Shown piece after piece: positions 35,889-44,944 of a stretch of DNA of 64,000 nucleotides. How positions within the stretch are numbered: position 1 is the stretch's first letter; every line of letters starts with the position of its first letter. The notes beneath the pieces were generated by a model that worked only from the letters and a program-made list of their open reading frames with translations, was not told where the DNA came from and searched no databases. The DNA is from Maricaulis sp034659015. GTDB lineage: Bacteria > Pseudomonadota > Alphaproteobacteria > Caulobacterales > Maricaulaceae. The position numbers were made by a program, and so were the translations under genes. Where the stretch lies: positions 310,001-374,000 of the forward strand of contig JAYEGL010000001.1 of NCBI GenBank assembly GCA_034659015.1, in the 5' to 3' direction.

Positions 35889-35926
35889 TATTCCAACTTT
35901 GCAGAGGGCGCACGGGGTGCGGGGTG

Positions 35927-35945
35927 TTAACCAATGGGTAACCAT
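35927..35945 (+). promoter_or_regulatory. CtrA-like tandem half-sites
   Basis: TTAACCAATGGGTAACCAT contains TTAACCA and GTAACCAT, near the CtrA consensus TTAA-N7-TTAA (one mismatch in the second half-site). It lies 18 bp before the GNAT start in the LysR/GNAT intergenic region; it could equally be a LysR binding site. Confidence 0.4.
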
Positions 35946-35962
35946 AGGCGGAAGGGCAACCC

Positions 35963-36601
35963 ATGGCGACTCGTCTGGCCAACACTAGTCAATCGGAAAC
36001 CGGCTATCAATTTCCGCTCGAACGGCTGGATCAGGCTTTCAGGTCACTGGATTTCGAACCGGTGACGCTCGACCGCATCGATGAATTCCACGCGCTTGCC
36101 GACGACCTGATCGACGGCGAGATCGCCACGGCCGAGGATATCGCGCGCGTTCAGCGATGGACCCGGAGATCGTTGCATATGCGCGTTTGGAATGGGCAAC
36201 CTGACGGTTTCGTCGCGTCCATTCCCCTGAGCGAAAAAGGCGTCGAGGCCCTGCTGGCCGGCGCGTTCGGGTTTGCCAATGCCCGGCGCGACTGGGTGTG
36301 CGGGCTCGAGGAGAAAGCGGCCGCGCTCCTGTCCTGGGGGCTGGCCGGCCGGACGCCGCACGCCCAGGCCGCCGCCCTGCGGGCACTGCTGGTCGGCTGG
36401 CGCGGCTTCTATCCGGATGTGCGGGTCTATGCCCGGGCGCGAACGACCGAGGGCCAGGCGCTGATGCGCCGTCTCGGTTTCGAGGTCTGTGCCCGTCCGG
36501 ACGGGGTGAACCCGCTCTACGGGAGCACCGGCTTCCCGGAGAAACTCGGAGCCATGCTGCTCCGCCACACCATCCTTGGAGACTGGGAGACGGCCTCGTG
36601 A
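35963..36601 (+). CDS. GNAT-like acyltransferase protein
   Basis: A 212-residue protein with a weak GNAT-type pattern in the second half: EEKAAALLSWGLAGRTPHAQAAALRALLVGW, then VYARARTTEGQALMRRLGFEVC, the usual substrate-side strand and helix of the fold. No clear acetyl-CoA P-loop. It overlaps the next gene by 4 bp (GTGA). Acyl donor and acceptor unknown. Confidence 0.65.
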   Translation: MATRLANTSQSETGYQFPLERLDQAFRSLDFEPVTLDRIDEFHALADDLIDGEIATAEDIARVQRWTRRSLHMRVWNGQPDGFVASIPLSEKGVEALLAGAFGFANARRDWVCGLEEKAAALLSWGLAGRTPHAQAAALRALLVGWRGFYPDVRVYARARTTEGQALMRRLGFEVCARPDGVNPLYGSTGFPEKLGAMLLRHTILGDWETAS

Positions 36602-37230
36602 CGGAAACGACGGACATAACGGAGGAGACCGCGCTGGACGTGACGGTCGCGCGCACGCTCGACCAGGTGGTCATGGCGATGACCCTGCGCGGCGTGATCT
36701 ATCTGGGCGAACAGCACGCGCCCTACGGGGAGGAATACGACGGCAACGACCTGGTGGGAGCCTCGCACCTGATCGCCTGGCGGGGCCGCGAACCGGTCGG
36801 CGTCCTGCGCCTGCGCTGGTTCGCCGACTTCGCCAAGGTCGAGCGCGCCGCCGTGCTCAAACAGTACCGGCGCTACGGGGTGATGCGCCTCCTGATGCAG
36901 GAAGCATTGCGCTACAGCGCCCGCCGCGGCTACCGCAAGGTGATCGGTCATGCCCAGATGGAGCGCGTCAAATACTGGCGCACGCACGGTTTCCGGGTGC
37001 GCGCCGGCCGGCCGGAATTCCATTTTTCCGACTACGCCTATGTGGAAATCGAGCGCGACCTCGTTCCGCCCGCCAATGCGATCACGCCGGAGACCGATCC
37101 GATGGTCCTGATCCGGCCCGACGGGGACTGGGACCGGCCCGGACCGTTTGACCAGTCGCTGGAGCGGTTGCAGAAGGATGACGGCAAGACCGACAAGCGC
37201 GAGCGCAAGACGTCAGAGGAAGCCGCATGA
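36598..37230 (+). CDS. GNAT-family N-acetyltransferase-like protein
   Basis: A 210-residue protein with a GNAT core: LIAWRGREPVGVLRLRWFADFAKVERAAVLKQYRRYGVMRLLMQEAL, followed by ARRGYRKVIGHAQMERVKYWRTHGFRV. The acetyl-CoA loop is only partly conserved (RRYGVMRLL). GTG start inside the stop of the preceding gene. The C-terminal 40 residues are charged (KTDKRERKTSEEAA). It overlaps the next gene by 4 bp. Confidence 0.78.
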   Translation: MTETTDITEETALDVTVARTLDQVVMAMTLRGVIYLGEQHAPYGEEYDGNDLVGASHLIAWRGREPVGVLRLRWFADFAKVERAAVLKQYRRYGVMRLLMQEALRYSARRGYRKVIGHAQMERVKYWRTHGFRVRAGRPEFHFSDYAYVEIERDLVPPANAITPETDPMVLIRPDGDWDRPGPFDQSLERLQKDDGKTDKRERKTSEEAA

Positions 37231-37775
37231 CACGCCCCACAACCCCGAGCCTTGTCCTGCTGGATTGCCAGCGCAGCCGTATCGAGCGGCCCGATGGCGG
37301 TATCGACCCCGAAAACCGCGAGGTCGCCGCAAATATCGCGGCCCTGCTGCGCCAGGCCCGCGCCGACGGGTGGTCCGTCTGCCATTGCCAGCATGCCGGC
37401 GACGGGGCCCCGGCGGACCGCACCCCGATCGACGGTCTGCGTGCGCATGCGCGTGAGGCGGTTTTCGTGCGCCGCGGCCTGTCGGCCTTCTCGGACAGCT
37501 ATTTTCACCAGATCCTGGCGCGGACTGCCGGCCGGACCTGTTTGCTGGCCGGGTTTTCCGCGCCCTTCTCGATCCTGGCCACGCTGTTCGATGCGGAGAC
37601 CCGCGGCGTCGAGCTGACCCTGGTGCCCGAGGCGGTCGGGACGCTGGCCGTCGCACCGCGCAATGTGGCCGAAACTCGCGGCATGGCGTTCGATCTGGCG
37701 GCGCGCATCGCCCCGGCCATGAGCCTCGATGCGATCGCCGATCGCTGGGTGCGCGCACCGGCGGTTGCCGGCTGA
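37227..37775 (+). CDS. Isochorismatase-fold protein with degenerate active site
   Basis: A 182-residue cysteine-hydrolase-fold protein. The first acid is kept (Asp13 in SLVLLDCQ), but the catalytic lysine position is arginine (VFVRRGLSAF) and the position of the catalytic cysteine, usually in G-x-x-T-D-x-C-V, reads GFSAPFSIL with serine. Hydrolysis by the normal mechanism is therefore doubtful. It is the last gene of a translationally coupled trio with two GNAT genes. Confidence 0.8.
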   Translation: MTRPTTPSLVLLDCQRSRIERPDGGIDPENREVAANIAALLRQARADGWSVCHCQHAGDGAPADRTPIDGLRAHAREAVFVRRGLSAFSDSYFHQILARTAGRTCLLAGFSAPFSILATLFDAETRGVELTLVPEAVGTLAVAPRNVAETRGMAFDLAARIAPAMSLDAIADRWVRAPAVAG

Positions 37776-38277
37776 GCCGACAGTCCGGCACCCGCGCTTC
37801 ACGACAGTGTGACGTCCCGTCGCCTTGGCCGGATGACCGTGCGCGCCCATATCGATCGGGCAGCGGACGCACCGCTGCATCCGGATCGGCAGAATCTGTC
37901 ATCGCCCGGTCTTGGATTCCGCCGCAGCGTTTCTACATAGAGTCACGAGTGGCCGCCCCGCCGCTGTTCTCCTCCCCTCGGACCGGCGGGAGGTCGGCCA
38001 CTCCAGACGATCAGGCCTCAAACGAGCGTCCCCCCAGCCTGCCAATGAGGTCTGCCAGGCACCGCCGGGTTCCCCCTGTCCCTACCCGGCGGTGCCGCCA
38101 TCGTCCCGTGCGGTCCGCGCCGCCTTATCCGGCGCTTTTCATCCCGTTTCGCGGCTTGCGCCACCCCCGGACAAAAAGAATGGCTTGTTTGCGTTTTCAA
38201 CGGTGTACACGGCTTGAACCGTGAGAAAACAGGTCTAGGCTCGCCGGACAAACACAACAGACCACAGGGAGCGCCAC
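37776..38277. other. 502-bp non-coding gap rich in inverted repeats
   Basis: Open frames here have no recognisable protein features. It carries GCAGCGG/CCGCTGC (37860-37878), a 57-nt hairpin with 9- and 7-bp stems (37947-38003), a 13-bp perfect stem GGCACCGCCGGGT/ACCCGGCGGTGCC (38058-38096) and the interrupted inverted repeat before the dehydrogenase gene. The pattern suggests a structured leader or small RNA, described in the findings. Confidence 0.6.
38193..38230 (+). promoter_or_regulatory. Interrupted inverted repeat upstream of gdhZ
   Basis: GTTTTCAACGGT (38193-38204) and ACCGTGAGAAAAC (38218-38230) form arms around a 13-bp centre containing the perfect palindrome GTGTACAC. It ends 48 bp before the start codon and may be an operator or 5' leader hairpin. 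Confidence 0.45.
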
Positions 38278-41200
38278 ATGGGGGCGGTCGTCGGAGTCGC
38301 GCACGCGTATACCCGTGACGAATTCATGGAGGCCGCGCGATCGCGCTGGCAGGATCGCTACGGCAGCGAATGCGGAGAGACGGGCACATCCTTCCTTGCC
38401 CAGATCTACGACGATGCCCTGGCCGAGGATCTGGAACAGGTCGGCGCCGACGATGTGGCGGCCCTGAGTGTCGATTTCTGGCATTACGGCGAACAGCGCG
38501 GCGGCGAGGAAATTCTCGTGCGCATGCGCGCCGCCACGCGGGCCGACGGGTCCGAACTACCCCGCGATGTGCTGGAAATCATCGGCCGCGACCGGCCCTT
38601 CCTCGTCGACAGCGTGATGGGCGAGATCGGGGCGCAGGGCTATGACATCCTGGCCATGTTCCACCCCATCGTCCAGGTCCGCCGCGACACGTCCGGCGCC
38701 CGGGTGAGCGAGGGCGGCCGATGCCTCGCCGAGTCGATGATCCAGGTCCACCTGCCGCCGCTTGACGAGCTGTCGCGGCGCACCCTGATCGACGGCGTGA
38801 CCGCGACGCTGGACGATGTCCATGTCGCGGTCGAGGACTGGGCCGACATGCGCGCCCAGATGGACGAGGCCATCGCCCATCTCGGCCAGGCCAGCACCCA
38901 TGCCTCGCCGGAAGAGCTCGCCGAGGCCTGCGAATTCCTGCGCTGGCTGCGCGACGACCATTTCGCCTTCCTGGGCTGCCGCATCTATGATTTCGAGGTC
39001 GACGAGGGCGGCGGCATGGCGCGCCGTCATCCGCGCGTGCGTCCGGAAACCGGGCGCGGCGTGCTGCGCGACCCCGATCGTCACGTGCTGCGCAAGGGCT
39101 CCGAACCGGCCGTGCTCACCCCGGCCATAGAAACCTTCCTGCGCGAGCCCAGCCCGATCATCGTCGCCAAGGCCAACATGAAGTCGCGCGTCCATCGCCG
39201 CGTCTACATGGATTATATCGGCGTGAAGCGCTATCGCGAGGACGGGGCGGTGATCGGCGAGATGCGTTTCGTCGGCCTGTTCACCGCCGAGGCCTACGAC
39301 CAGAGCGCGTCGCAGGTGCCGTTGATCCGCCGCAAGGTGCGGCGGGTGCTGGAGCGTGCCGGCAAGACACCGGGCACGCACAGCGCCAAGAAACTGCGCA
39401 ATACGGTCGAGAATTTCCCGCGCGACGAGCTGTTCCAGACCGACGAGAACGACCTGCTGGAAATCTGCCTGGGCATTCTCCACCTGCACGACCGGCCGCG
39501 CACCAAGCTCTTTATCCGGCGCGACCAGTTCGACCGGTTCGTCTCGGCCCTGCTCTTCGTTCCGCGCGAGCGCTACTCGTCGAAGGTGCGCGAACAGGCC
39601 GGCGAGTTGATCCGCGATGCGTTCGGCGGACGGTTGTCGGCCTTCTATCCCCAGTTCGGCGATGGCTCCCTGGCCCGGGTGCACTACATCATCGGGCTCA
39701 ACCCCTTCGATCACCCGGAGCCGGAAATCGGCGAGCTGGAGCGCCGTGTGGCGCGGCTGGCGCGGACCTGGGAAGACGATCTGGAAACCCATGTCCGCCG
39801 CAATGCGCCGGAAGGGATCCGCCTGCGCATGCCGGCCTACCAGGACGCGTTCAAGGCCGGTTATCGCGAACTCTACGATCCCGAGGATGCGCTCGCCGAC
39901 GTGATCAAGCTGGAAGGGCTGGAAACGCCCGACCAGGTGGCCGTGCGCGTTTATCGCGAAGCCGAGGACGCGGACAACGAGCTTCGCCTCAAGATCTACC
40001 GGGTCGGAAAGCCCGTCTCGCTGTCGCGCGTCATGCCGGTGCTGGAAAATCTCGGTCTCTACGTCGTCCAGGAGACGGGGTTCCCCGTGGATCGCCGCGG
40101 CCGCGACGGCAGCGGTGTCGGCCGGGCCTATGTGCACGATTTCGAGATGAAGTCCGACGCCCTCAAGGGCCAGAGCCTGGAGACCCTCGCTCCTGTGCTC
40201 GAGGACGCGCTGCTGGCCATGGCCGAGCGCCGGGCCGAGGATGACGGTTTCAACCGGCTGATCGTCGAGATCGGCGTGACCTGGCGCGAGGCGGCCTTCC
40301 TGCGCACCTGTGCGCGATACCGCCAGCAGACCGGGCTGGACCCGTCCCAGGCCATCCAGGAAGAAGCGCTTGCGGCCTATCCGGACATCGCCCGCGGCCT
40401 GCTCGATCTGGCGCGGATCAAGTTCGATCCGGAGTTTTCCGGCGACCGCAAGGCGCGGTCCGACGCGGTCTGGGAGGCGAGCGAAAGCCTTGGCAAGGCG
40501 CTCGACGATGTGAAGAGCCTCGACCATGACCGTGCCCTGCGCCGTATCTTCCACCTGATACAGGCGACGCTGCGGACGAATTTCTACCAGCGCGGCGCGG
40601 ACGGCCTGCCCAAGGCCCGGATTTCGATCAAGATTGCCAGCGAACTGCTGGAGGAGCTGCCGCTTCCCAAACCCTATCGCGAGATCTTCGTGTGGTCGCC
40701 GGAGGTGGAAGGCGTGCATATCCGCTTCGGTCCCGTCGCCCGCGGCGGGCTGCGCTGGTCGGACCGGCGCGACGATTTCCGCACCGAAGTGCTCGGACTG
40801 GTGAAAGCGCAGCAGGTGAAGAACGCGGTCATCGTGCCAGTGGGCTCGAAGGGCGGTTTCTATCCCAAGGCCCTGCCGCGAAACGGCAGCCGCGACGAGA
40901 TTTTCGAGGCCGGGCGCGAGGCCTACAAGACCTTCATCCGCGGCCTGCTGGATATCACCGACAATATCGTCGACGATGTCGTGCATCATCCCGACACCAC
41001 GGTGTGCTGGGACGATGAGGACCCCTATCTCGTTGTCGCCGCCGACAAGGGCACGGCGACATTCTCCGACACCGCCAACGGGCTGGCCGAGGACGAGTTC
41101 GATTTCTGGCTCGGCGATGCCTTCGCCTCGGGCGGCTCGGCCGGTTACGACCACAAGAAGATGGGCATCACGGCGCGCGGCGCCTGGGAATCCGTCAAGC

Positions 41201-43203
41201 GTCACTTCCGCGAGATGGGCAAGGACATCCAGTCCGAACCCTTCACCGTGATCGGCGTGGGCGACATGTCCGGCGACGTGTTCGGCAACGGCATGCTGCT
41301 GTCGAAACAGATCCGCCTCGTCGCCGCCTTCGATCATCGCGACATCTTCATCGATCCCGATCCGGGCGATCCGGAGACGATGTGGAACGAGCGCAAGCGC
41401 CTGTTCGACCTGCCGCGGACCTCCTGGCAGGACTACGACACCTCGCTGATTTCCAAGGGCGGCGGCGTGTTCTCGCGCGGCGTGAAATCGGTGAAGCTGA
41501 GCGACGAGATCAAGGCGCTGACCGGTCTGGACAAGGATGCGGTCAGCCCGAACGAGCTGATCCATGCGCTGCTCAAGAGCGATGTGGAACTGCTCTGGTT
41601 CGGTGGTATCGGCACCTATGTGAAGGCGACCCACGAACAGCACTGGGAAGTCGGCGACAAGACCAATGACGGCCTGCGCGTCAATGCCGAAGAGGTCCAG
41701 GCCCGGGTGATCGGCGAAGGCGCCAATCTGGGCTTCACCCAGGCCGCCCGGATCGAATACGGCCGTCATGGCGGCCGCGCCAATGCCGACTTCGTCGACA
41801 ATTCCGCCGGCGTCGACAGTTCCGACCATGAGGTGAATATCAAGATCCTGCTGCGGCCGATGGTCCGCGGCGGCGAGATGAGCCGCGAGGCGCGCGACAA
41901 ACTCCTCGAGTCGATGACGGACGATGTCGCCCGGCATGTGCTGCGCCACAATTACGACCAGACGCTCGCCCTCTCCATGGCCGAGCATACGGCGATTGCC
42001 GACCTGGATGCGCACGAGCGCTTCATGCTGCGCCTGGAGGAGCTCGGCCAGCTCGACCGCGACGTGGAGGGCCTGCCTTCCTCGGAAGGTGTGCGCGTCC
42101 TGAAGGGACGCGGCCAGGGGCTCACCCGTTCGGAACTGGCCGTTCTGATCTCCTATGCCAAGATCACCCTGTTCGACCAGCTGGTGGCGTCGGAAGTGCC
42201 GGACGATCCGCATTTCCGCGCGATGCTCACCCACTACTTCCCCGACGGCGTGCACAGGTTCGGCGACGCGATGGACGGGCACCGGCTGAAGCGGGAAATC
42301 ATCTCCACCATGCTGGCCAACGAGATGATCAATCTGGGCGGGCCGACCTTCATCCACCGTGCGATCGATTCCACCACGGCGACCGTGCCGGCCATCGCCC
42401 GCGCCTTCGAGGCCGGGCGCGGCATCTTCCGCTTTTCCGAGCTGACCGAGGCGATCAATGCCCTGGACAACGAGGCGCCGGCGGACGTGCAGATCAAGCT
42501 GCACGAGGAAATCATCCGTCTGCTGCGCCGCCAGACCTACTGGCTGGTACGCCGCGGCCGCAACCAGGCGTCCTCGGACACAGCCTCGATCGGCGATGTG
42601 ATCGACAGCTACCAGCCCGGCGTGCAGGAGCTGCGCTCCATGGTACACGAGCTCATTTCCGAGCATGAACGCGGCGGCGTGAAGCGGCGCAAGCAGGCCT
42701 TCGTGAGGGCCGGTGCGCCGGAGGCGCTCGCCCAGGCCGTTGCGGAACTGCGCCCGCTGACCTCCTCGACCGACGTGATCGACATGGCCCGGGCGTCCGA
42801 CTGGCCGCTCGCTTCGACGGCCTATATCTACCACGCCGTCGGCGCGCGGTTCCGTTTCGACCGGTTGCGCGGGCTGGGCCAGGAAGTCTCCTCGGACCTG
42901 CACTGGGACCGGCTCGCCGTGCGGCGTCTGATGGAGGATTTCTACGCCAGCCAGCAGGCCGTGACCGCTTCGGCGATGCGCTTTGCCCAGCAGGCCGGCG
43001 GGTCGCTGTCCGCCGGTATCGAGGATCCCTCGCGCGACTGGGCCGATGCGCTGGTGGAAGCCTGGAACACGGTCAACGAGGAAGAGGCCGGCCGGGTCGA
43101 CTCGGTCCAGCGCCAGCTCGACGAGTCGGGCAGCTGGACCCTCTCCAAACTGGCCATCGCCTCCACCCAGATCGGTGAAATGGCGGCCGTCGCGGAGCCG
43201 TAG
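38278..43203 (+). CDS. gdhZ: Large NAD-dependent glutamate dehydrogenase (L-GDH, 180-kDa type)
   Basis: A 1641-residue enzyme that deaminates glutamate to 2-oxoglutarate with NAD. N-terminal ACT-like regulatory regions (SVDFWHYGEQRGGEEILVRMR...) precede the catalytic domain around residues 800-1300, with VRFGPVARGGLRWSDRRDDFRTEVLGLVKAQQVKNAVIVPVGSKGGF near 815-860; the C-terminal half is helical. Length matches the L-GDH family of Streptomyces, Caulobacter and Pseudomonas. AGGGA before the ATG. Allosteric regulation by amino acids is known for relatives. The gene starts after a 502-bp non-coding region. Confidence 0.96.
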   Translation: MGAVVGVAHAYTRDEFMEAARSRWQDRYGSECGETGTSFLAQIYDDALAEDLEQVGADDVAALSVDFWHYGEQRGGEEILVRMRAATRADGSELPRDVLEIIGRDRPFLVDSVMGEIGAQGYDILAMFHPIVQVRRDTSGARVSEGGRCLAESMIQVHLPPLDELSRRTLIDGVTATLDDVHVAVEDWADMRAQMDEAIAHLGQASTHASPEELAEACEFLRWLRDDHFAFLGCRIYDFEVDEGGGMARRHPRVRPETGRGVLRDPDRHVLRKGSEPAVLTPAIETFLREPSPIIVAKANMKSRVHRRVYMDYIGVKRYREDGAVIGEMRFVGLFTAEAYDQSASQVPLIRRKVRRVLERAGKTPGTHSAKKLRNTVENFPRDELFQTDENDLLEICLGILHLHDRPRTKLFIRRDQFDRFVSALLFVPRERYSSKVREQAGELIRDAFGGRLSAFYPQFGDGSLARVHYIIGLNPFDHPEPEIGELERRVARLARTWEDDLETHVRRNAPEGIRLRMPAYQDAFKAGYRELYDPEDALADVIKLEGLETPDQVAVRVYREAEDADNELRLKIYRVGKPVSLSRVMPVLENLGLYVVQETGFPVDRRGRDGSGVGRAYVHDFEMKSDALKGQSLETLAPVLEDALLAMAERRAEDDGFNRLIVEIGVTWREAAFLRTCARYRQQTGLDPSQAIQEEALAAYPDIARGLLDLARIKFDPEFSGDRKARSDAVWEASESLGKALDDVKSLDHDRALRRIFHLIQATLRTNFYQRGADGLPKARISIKIASELLEELPLPKPYREIFVWSPEVEGVHIRFGPVARGGLRWSDRRDDFRTEVLGLVKAQQVKNAVIVPVGSKGGFYPKALPRNGSRDEIFEAGREAYKTFIRGLLDITDNIVDDVVHHPDTTVCWDDEDPYLVVAADKGTATFSDTANGLAEDEFDFWLGDAFASGGSAGYDHKKMGITARGAWESVKRHFREMGKDIQSEPFTVIGVGDMSGDVFGNGMLLSKQIRLVAAFDHRDIFIDPDPGDPETMWNERKRLFDLPRTSWQDYDTSLISKGGGVFSRGVKSVKLSDEIKALTGLDKDAVSPNELIHALLKSDVELLWFGGIGTYVKATHEQHWEVGDKTNDGLRVNAEEVQARVIGEGANLGFTQAARIEYGRHGGRANADFVDNSAGVDSSDHEVNIKILLRPMVRGGEMSREARDKLLESMTDDVARHVLRHNYDQTLALSMAEHTAIADLDAHERFMLRLEELGQLDRDVEGLPSSEGVRVLKGRGQGLTRSELAVLISYAKITLFDQLVASEVPDDPHFRAMLTHYFPDGVHRFGDAMDGHRLKREIISTMLANEMINLGGPTFIHRAIDSTTATVPAIARAFEAGRGIFRFSELTEAINALDNEAPADVQIKLHEEIIRLLRRQTYWLVRRGRNQASSDTASIGDVIDSYQPGVQELRSMVHELISEHERGGVKRRKQAFVRAGAPEALAQAVAELRPLTSSTDVIDMARASDWPLASTAYIYHAVGARFRFDRLRGLGQEVSSDLHWDRLAVRRLMEDFYASQQAVTASAMRFAQQAGGSLSAGIEDPSRDWADALVEAWNTVNEEEAGRVDSVQRQLDESGSWTLSKLAIASTQIGEMAAVAEP

Positions 43204-43240
43204 GGCTTTCCCTGCGCAGCGGGGGACGTGCCGGAGACAT

Positions 43241-43278
43241 GGGGACAGACACCCAGGCGCGCTTGCGTGTCTGTCCCT
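43241..43278. repeat. REP-like palindrome, copy 1
   Basis: GGGGACAGACAC (43241-43252) and GTGTCTGTCCC (43267-43277) form a hairpin between gdhZ and purH stops. The same arms appear in a longer, cleaner version at 50728-50769. Such GGGGACAGACA repeats are REP-type elements. Confidence 0.75.
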
Positions 43279-43285
43279 GTTATTC

Positions 43286-44881
43286 CTAGTGCCGGAAGTG
43301 GCGCATGCCCGTGAACACCATCGCGATGCCCGCCTCGTCGGCGGCGGCGATGACGTCCTCGTCGCGGATCGAACCGCCCGGTTGGATCACGGCCGTGGCG
43401 CCGGCTACGGCGGCGGCGTGCAGTCCGTCGGCGAAGGGGAAGAAGGCGTCGGAGGCGCAGACCGAACCCTGCGTGCGCGGCTCGTCCCAGCCGTGTTCCC
43501 CGGCCGTGGCTTCCGCCTTGCGGACGGCCAGGCGGGCAGCTTCCAGCCGGCTGGTCTGTCCCATGCCGATCCCGGCCGTGGACAGGTTGCGGGCATAGAC
43601 GATGGCGTTCGACTTGACGTGCTTGACCACTTTCCAGGCGAACATCAGATCGGCCAGCTCGGCCTCGGTGGGTTCGCGCTTGGTCACGGTCTTCAGATCG
43701 GTCACGTCGATCATCGCCGTATCGCGTTGCTGGACCAGCAGGCCGCCGGCGACGGTCTTGGTCAGCCAGCCCGGCTGCTTCGCATCGGGCAGGCCGCCGG
43801 TCAGCAGGACGCGCAGGTTCGACTTTCCGGACAGGACCGACAGCGCATCCTCGTCCGCATCCGGCGCGATCACCACTTCGGTGAAGATCTTGACCATCTC
43901 GCTCGCCGTGTCGGCGTCCAGCGTGCGGTTCATCGCGACGATGCCGCCGAAAGCCGAGATCGGGTCGGCCGCGAAGGCCTTCTCGTAAGCCGCCGGCAGG
44001 TCGTCATGCGTGGCCACGCCGCAAGGGTTGGCGTGCTTGACGATGACCACGGCCGCCTTGTCGGACGGGTCGAACTCGCCGGCCAGCTCGAAGGCGGCAT
44101 CGGCATCGGCGAGATTGTTGAAGCTGAGCGCCTTGCCCTGCACCTGGCGGGCCGTGGCGATGCCGGCACGCCGTTCCGGCGTGGCGTAGAAGGCCGCCTT
44201 CTGGTGCGGGTTCTCGCCATAGCGCAGCGGCTGGGCCAGCTTGCCGCCGAAGGCACGCCAGGCCGGGCTGCTGTCTTCCAGCGTGTCCGCAAACCAGTTC
44301 GAGATCGCCGCATCATAGGCCGCCGTGCGGGCATAGGTCTTCGCGGCGAGCTTGCGGCGCAGGTCCAGCGGCGTGGCCCCCTCGTGCTCGCCCATGGCGG
44401 CGATCACGGCGTCGACATCCTCGCCATCGGTACACACATTGACCCAGGCATGATTCTTGGCCGCCGCGCGCAGCATGGCCGGACCGCCGATATCGATATT
44501 CTCCACGCAGTCGGCCGCGTCGGCGCCCTTCGCGACGGTCTCCTCGAACGGGTAGAGATTGACGTAGAGCAGGTCGATGTTCGGGATGCCGTGCTCGGAC
44601 ATCGCGCTGCGGTCCTCGCCATTGTCGCGCCGGCCGAGCAGGCCGCCATGCACGCGCGGATGCAGCGTCTTGAGGCGGCCGTCCATCATTTCCGGGAATT
44701 CGGTGACCTCGGACACGTCGCGGGCCGCGATACCGGCCTCGTCGAGCGCGCGCAGCGTGCCGCCGGTGGAGAGGATCTCGACGTCCGCTGCGGCGAGCTG
44801 CCGGGCGCGGTCGACCAGGCCCGTCTTGTCGGACACGGAAATCAGGGCGCGCCGCACAGGCGCAAGATCAAGGTCGGACAT
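43286..44881 (-). CDS. purH: Bifunctional AICAR transformylase/IMP cyclohydrolase PurH
   Basis: A 531-residue enzyme for the last two steps of IMP synthesis. The N-terminal cyclohydrolase has RRALISVSDKTGLVD and GTLRALDEAGI; the C-terminal transformylase has RYGENPHQKAAFY, KHANPCGVA and the terminal FTGMRHFRH. Length is standard. It is the last gene in a minus-strand row after rsmB, rpe, heparinase and the dehydratase gene. Confidence 0.97.
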   Translation of the reverse strand: MSDLDLAPVRRALISVSDKTGLVDRARQLAAADVEILSTGGTLRALDEAGIAARDVSEVTEFPEMMDGRLKTLHPRVHGGLLGRRDNGEDRSAMSEHGIPNIDLLYVNLYPFEETVAKGADAADCVENIDIGGPAMLRAAAKNHAWVNVCTDGEDVDAVIAAMGEHEGATPLDLRRKLAAKTYARTAAYDAAISNWFADTLEDSSPAWRAFGGKLAQPLRYGENPHQKAAFYATPERRAGIATARQVQGKALSFNNLADADAAFELAGEFDPSDKAAVVIVKHANPCGVATHDDLPAAYEKAFAADPISAFGGIVAMNRTLDADTASEMVKIFTEVVIAPDADEDALSVLSGKSNLRVLLTGGLPDAKQPGWLTKTVAGGLLVQQRDTAMIDVTDLKTVTKREPTEAELADLMFAWKVVKHVKSNAIVYARNLSTAGIGMGQTSRLEAARLAVRKAEATAGEHGWDEPRTQGSVCASDAFFPFADGLHAAAVAGATAVIQPGGSIRDEDVIAAADEAGIAMVFTGMRHFRH

Positions 44882-44944
44882 GGGAGGGGCTCCGTTCAGT
44901 CAATCCGGATGTGCGCGGCGAGGTATCCATGGCGGCGCTGCAAG

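Noticed and set aside
37912..38217. An open frame of about 100 codons in the gap before the glutamate dehydrogenase gene
   Set aside because: Its composition follows the hairpin-rich DNA; no start signal, no family resemblance and it overlaps the inverted repeats.
38557..42903. A 1448-codon antisense frame within the glutamate dehydrogenase gene
   Set aside because: Same cause. The dehydrogenase shows clear family motifs along its length; the antisense translation is rich in Arg, Ala, Gly and His with no recognisable domain.
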